From contig LQPB01000090.1 in NCBI GenBank assembly GCA_002102225.1, forward strand, positions 292,733 through 356,732: a DNA stretch of 64,000 nucleotides, read 5' to 3'. Under the pieces are notes generated by a model. It was not told the DNA's origin and made no database searches. It was given only the letters and a program-made list of their open reading frames with translations. Position 1 is the first letter of the stretch; each line of letters opens with the position of its first letter. Position numbers and translations under genes: made by a program. Positions 60,658-64,000 of the stretch are shown one piece after another. Origin of the DNA: Mycobacterium interjectum (GTDB taxonomy: Bacteria > Actinomycetota > Actinomycetes > Mycobacteriales > Mycobacteriaceae).

Positions 60658-62670
60658 ATGACGCCTGAAGACCCTTACCTGTGGCTAGAGGACATCACCG
60701 CCGACGACGCGCTGGACTGGGTGCGGGCCCATAACGAACCCACCCTGGCGAAGTTTGGCGGCGCGCAGTTCGAGCGGATGCGCGCCGAGGCGCTCGAGGT
60801 GCTCGACACCGACGCCCGGATTCCGTATGTGGTGCGCCGCGGCGAGCACCTCTACAACTTCTGGCGCGACGCCGCCAACCCGCGGGGGCTGTGGCGGCGC
60901 ACCACGCTGGACAGCTACCGCGGCGACTCCCCGGACTGGGATGTGCTCATCGACATCGACGAGCTGGGTCGAACCGACGACACGAATTGGGTGTGGGCGG
61001 GCGCCGGGGTCATCGAACCCGACCACACCCGCGCCCTGATCCGCCTCTCCCGCGGCGGCTCCGACGCCTCGATCGTGCGCGAATTCGACATGGCCACACG
61101 CGAATTCGTCGCCGACGGGTTCGAGCTGCCCGAGGCCAAGTCTCAGATCGCCTGGGCCGATCCGGACACCGTGCTGGTCGGCACCGACTTCGGAGACGGC
61201 TCCCTCACCGACTCCGGCTACCCGCGCGTCGTCAAGCGATGGCGCCGGGGCACCCCGTTGACCGAGGCCGAATTCGTCTTCGAGGGCGCCCGCTCCGACG
61301 TCAGCGTCTCCGCGGCCGCGGACCGCACGCCCGGCTTCGAGCGGACCTTTCTGGGCCGAGCGCTCGACTTCTGGAACGAGGAGCTCTACGAGCTGCGCGG
61401 CCCGGAGCTGATCCGCATCGACGCGCCCACCGACGCGACCCTGTCGATTCACCGCGAGTGGATCCTCATCGAGCTGCGCACCGATTGGTATACCGGCAGC
61501 GCAACCTACACCGCGGGCTCGCTGCTGGCCGCCGACTACGACGAATTCCTGGCCGGCACAGCCGAACTGACCGTGGTGTTCGAACCCGACGCGCACACGG
61601 CCCTGAATCACTACGCCTGGACGAAGGACCGCCTGCTGATCGTGACGCTCGCCGATGTGGCCAGCCGCGTGGAGATCGTGACGCCGGGCAAGTGGCGGCG
61701 CGAACCGGTCGCGGGCATCCCGGCCGCCACCAACACCGTCGTCGTCGCCGCCGACGACACCGGTGACGAATTCTTCCTCGATTCCAGCGGATTCGTCACG
61801 CCCTCCCGGCTGCTGCGCGGCGCCGCCGGCACGCGGCTCGAGCCGATCAAATCCGCCCCGGCGTTCTTCGACGCCGAAAAGCTCTCGGTGGCTCAGCATT
61901 TCGTCGCATCGGCGGATGGTACGGCGGTTCCGTACTTTGTCGTGCGGCGCGCCGACACCGACGGCCCGGGGCCCACCCTGCTGAGCGGCTACGGGGGATT
62001 CGAATCCGCCAACACGCCGGCCTACAGCGGCGTGCTGGGCCGGCTGTGGCTGGCGCGCGGCGGCACCTACGTGCTGGCCAACATCCGCGGCGGCGGCGAG
62101 TACGGGCCCGGCTGGCACACCCAGGCGATGCGCGAGAACCGGCACAAGGTCGCCGAGGACTTCGCCGCGGTGGCAACCGATCTGGTGGACCGCGGCATCA
62201 CCACCGTCGCGCAGCTGGGAGCGCGGGGCGGCAGCAACGGCGGGCTGCTGATGGGCATCATGCTCACCCAGTACCCGGAAAAGTTCGGCGCGCTGGTCTG
62301 CGACGTGCCGCTGCTGGACATGAAGCGCTACCACCTGCTGCTGGCCGGGGCGTCGTGGATGGCCGAGTACGGCGACCCGGACAACCCCGACGACTGGGCG
62401 TTCATCTCCGAATACTCGCCGTACCAGAATGTTTCGGCGACCCGGCGCTACCCGCCCGTGCTGATGACCACCTCCACCCGCGACGACCGGGTCCATCCGG
62501 GCCACGCCCGCAAGATGACGGCCGCCCTACAGGCCGCCGGCCATGAGGTCTGGTACTACGAGAACATCGAGGGCGGCCACGCCGGCGCGGCCGACAACGA
62601 GCAGATCGCGTTCAAGTCGGCGCTCAGCTACTCGTTCCTCTGGCGGACGCTCGCCGGACCAAGCCGTTAA
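60658..62670 (+). CDS. Prolyl oligopeptidase family serine peptidase (Rv0457c-like)
   Basis: 670 residues from ATG 60658. S9A peptidase: N-terminal YLWLEDITADDALDWVRAHN, a beta-propeller of about 330 residues, then the alpha/beta hydrolase domain. Catalytic triad: Ser526 (ARGGSNGGLLMG), Asp610 (STRDDRVHPGH), His641 (EGGHAG). The DRVHP and YGGFESANTPAY / NIRGGGEYGPGWH segments are characteristic. No signal peptide, so it probably cleaves short proline-containing peptides in the cytosol. A CAGAAT hexamer seven bases before the ATG may be its -10 box. Divergent from the aldehyde dehydrogenase. Confidence 0.93.
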   Translation: MTPEDPYLWLEDITADDALDWVRAHNEPTLAKFGGAQFERMRAEALEVLDTDARIPYVVRRGEHLYNFWRDAANPRGLWRRTTLDSYRGDSPDWDVLIDIDELGRTDDTNWVWAGAGVIEPDHTRALIRLSRGGSDASIVREFDMATREFVADGFELPEAKSQIAWADPDTVLVGTDFGDGSLTDSGYPRVVKRWRRGTPLTEAEFVFEGARSDVSVSAAADRTPGFERTFLGRALDFWNEELYELRGPELIRIDAPTDATLSIHREWILIELRTDWYTGSATYTAGSLLAADYDEFLAGTAELTVVFEPDAHTALNHYAWTKDRLLIVTLADVASRVEIVTPGKWRREPVAGIPAATNTVVVAADDTGDEFFLDSSGFVTPSRLLRGAAGTRLEPIKSAPAFFDAEKLSVAQHFVASADGTAVPYFVVRRADTDGPGPTLLSGYGGFESANTPAYSGVLGRLWLARGGTYVLANIRGGGEYGPGWHTQAMRENRHKVAEDFAAVATDLVDRGITTVAQLGARGGSNGGLLMGIMLTQYPEKFGALVCDVPLLDMKRYHLLLAGASWMAEYGDPDNPDDWAFISEYSPYQNVSATRRYPPVLMTTSTRDDRVHPGHARKMTAALQAAGHEVWYYENIEGGHAGAADNEQIAFKSALSYSFLWRTLAGPSR

Positions 62671-62714
62671 GCTCGATGGAGACGTAGCGGATGTTGTCGA
62701 GGAAGGCGCGGATC

Positions 62715-62954
62715 ATGAGAGCACCGAGGTTCATCGGCTTGGCGGCATTGACGGCGATCGCCCCCATCGCGGTCCTCCTCGGGAGCCCGGCGCACGCCGA
62801 TACCGATCTCGGCAAGCCATGCGCGCCCGAAGGCGCGAAGGTGTGGGGCAACCCCGGCCCGATCTACTGCGCGCGCCAGGCGGACGGGCAAACGCAATGG
62901 GTGCCCATCCCCGTCGACGCCATGTGCGTGGCGTTCTGCGTCAATCACCCCTAG
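62715..62954 (+). CDS. Small exported cysteine-containing protein
   Basis: 79 residues from ATG 62715, with GGAAGG (62701-62706) eight bases upstream. Signal peptide FIGLAALTAIAPIAVLLGSPAHA, cleavage near residue 28. The mature part of about 50 residues has four cysteines (GKPCAPEG, PIYCARQ, DAMCVAFCVNHP) and a WVPIP segment, suggesting two disulfides in a small secreted fold. No known family is recognised. Its 3' end overlaps the convergent proline-rich gene by 14 bases. Confidence 0.8.
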   Translation: MRAPRFIGLAALTAIAPIAVLLGSPAHADTDLGKPCAPEGAKVWGNPGPIYCARQADGQTQWVPIPVDAMCVAFCVNHP

Positions 62955-64000
62955 GGTCTGCGGCGGCCAGATCCTCGCGGCGTCTCGGACGACCGATCGC
63001 CCACGCGATCACGCCCGCCCCGATCACCAGCCCCGTGTAGCTCAGCGCCGAGGGCCACCAGGGGGCGGCCGGCGGGGAGGGTTCCTTGAGACCCGTCAGC
63101 GAAACCAGGAAGCTGCCGTTGTCGGTCGGGCCGGCCGCCGGTAACGATTGGGTCTTGGTGACCCTGATCTGCGCGGCGCTGCTGGGATCGTTCACCTGAC
63201 CCCAGGCCAGCGTGGAGTCGTCGAGCAGGAAGGTGTCCTGGCTGCCGGCGGGTTGGCTGTCGTCGTGGCCCACCACCTGCACCTGGCCGACCTCCACCGT
63301 CTGGTTGTCGGCGGCGACGAGGGCGGAGACGTGTTCGTAGACGTCCGGGGGCGCCGGCGGGGTGTACGTCGGCGGCGGCGGGCCGTCCGAACCCGCCGGC
63401 GGTATCGAGGCGCCGCCGTAGAAGCTGCCCGACGCCACGTGGCTCTCACCGACCGCGGTGAACGGGACCAGACCAACGGTGGCGACATCGATCACGATCC
63501 GCCCACCGGCCGGCACGAACGCCTCCCGGTAGCCGCCGTCGTAGAAGTACCGGAAGGTCATCGCCTCACTGAGCGGGTTGTACAGAACCGGGCGGTGGTT
63601 GTCGTCGTAGTCGACGTAGTCCCAATGCCGGGGGCGAACCAGCTCCTGGTTGTCGGCCTTGATCAGGTCGACGTTGCCGCGGTGGGCGTCGACCACGTTC
63701 TGCACCTGCTGAGGGAAGTCGTACACCCGGCTGGGCGGCTCGAGCGGGCTGGCGGGGTTGATCCGCGTCACCGGTGCGGCCTTGGCCTCCGCGACCGCTT
63801 GCGGTGGCACATCGAGCCCCTTCGGCGGCGTCACGACCGCGGCGTTTCGCGACGCCCCCTGTCCCGGAGTGAGCTTCGGGGTCTGCACCGCGATCGTGGT
63901 GGGGGGCGGCGGGCTGGGCGGAACGAACTGCGGTGTGTGCACCGGCGGCGGGGGCTCCGGTGGCGCCTCCACGGTCGGCACCGACACACGGCTCGGGGAC
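62941..64000 (-). CDS. Proline-rich membrane-anchored protein, 5' end cut by window edge
   Basis: The frame is open to base 64000, so the N-terminus is missing; about 353 residues are visible. A Pro/Thr/Val-rich linker of about 90 residues leads into an external domain (NVVDAHRGNVDLIKADNQELVRPRHWDYVDYDDNHRPVLYNPLSEAMTFRYFYDGGYREAFVPAGG in outline). A second Pro-rich stretch (PPPPTYTPPAPPDV), a further domain and a C-terminal transmembrane helix follow (LSYTGLVIGAGVIAWAIG) with a short basic tail. I recognise it only as a conserved mycobacterial type of surface protein; function unknown. The GTG at 63987 is internal or an alternative start. Confidence 0.75.
   Translation of the reverse strand, partial: SPSRVSVPTVEAPPEPPPPVHTPQFVPPSPPPPTTIAVQTPKLTPGQGASRNAAVVTPPKGLDVPPQAVAEAKAAPVTRINPASPLEPPSRVYDFPQQVQNVVDAHRGNVDLIKADNQELVRPRHWDYVDYDDNHRPVLYNPLSEAMTFRYFYDGGYREAFVPAGGRIVIDVATVGLVPFTAVGESHVASGSFYGGASIPPAGSDGPPPPTYTPPAPPDVYEHVSALVAADNQTVEVGQVQVVGHDDSQPAGSQDTFLLDDSTLAWGQVNDPSSAAQIRVTKTQSLPAAGPTDNGSFLVSLTGLKEPSPPAAPWWPSALSYTGLVIGAGVIAWAIGRPRRREDLAAADPRGD

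Overview
The window is GC-rich mycobacterial chromosome. Mycolate-modifying enzymes (CmaA2, PcaA, UmaA), the mycothiol glycosyltransferase MshA, the heparin-binding adhesin HBHA, SenX3-RegX3, RamB and many GTG starts all point to Mycobacterium. From memory, gene order follows M. tuberculosis H37Rv from about Rv0521 down to Rv0457c, read in reverse. Departures (no mmpS2-mmpL2, no REP13E12, no MIRU repeat between senX3 and regX3, plus extra genes) suggest a non-tuberculous slow grower, perhaps of the M. avium complex. The species is an inference. I see no tRNA, rRNA, CRISPR array, prophage or insertion sequence.

Layout. 0-8.2 kb is an accessory-looking stretch: a methyltransferase cut by the left edge, SsuD-type monooxygenase, a Tat-exported esterase coupled to an acyltransferase-SGNH protein, a 38-residue membrane peptide, a GDSL protein, a second acyltransferase and the OprA-type STAS protein. 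8.2-14.4 kb is a heme operon (hemA-hemC-hemD-hemB) that continues through overlapping stop/start codons into two membrane proteins. At 14.5-15.1 kb sits an orphan WXG100 gene pair. 15.2-21.3 kb holds serB1, a HadA-like dehydratase, cmaA2, a PlsC-type acyltransferase, galE2, the tiny ribosomal protein bS22, an excisionase-type HTH protein and proC. 21.3-30.5 kb holds a thioesterase, a sugar-isomerase-like protein, a membrane protein, ppx1, a cysteine-rich conserved protein, and a FadR/GntR regulator facing a three-gene operon that ends in a GMC oxidoreductase, followed by a Nudix hydrolase.

30.5-44.6 kb holds regX3-senX3, gpm1, a YbjN protein, mshA, a ROK protein, an SDR, the L,D-transpeptidase lipoprotein LprQ, murB, a DUF2505 protein, a nitrilase-family hydrolase, a DUF2993 membrane protein, deoC, two small exported or membrane proteins and hbhA. 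44.9-51.4 kb holds an XRE regulator with a near-perfect upstream palindrome, a DUF445 protein, a TetR regulator, a UbiA-type prenyltransferase, pcaA and umaA tail to tail, and fadB2. 51.5-64 kb is a carbon-metabolism block: isocitrate lyase (aceA), an acyl-ACP thioesterase-like protein, RamB, an AhpD-like protein, lpdC, small membrane proteins, an aldehyde dehydrogenase with its DUF779 partner, a prolyl oligopeptidase, a small exported protein and a proline-rich membrane protein cut by the right edge.

Common themes are cell-envelope lipid synthesis and modification (cmaA2, pcaA, umaA, HadA-like, PlsC, thioesterases, acyltransferases), acetate and fatty-acid use (aceA, RamB, FadR-type regulator, fadB2, lpdC), phosphate and stress signalling (SenX3-RegX3, Ppx1, OprA-like) and wall synthesis (murB, lprQ). 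Many genes start at or within two bases of a predicted transcription start (TANNNT, then 6-8 bases, then ATG/GTG), so leaderless translation looks common here.
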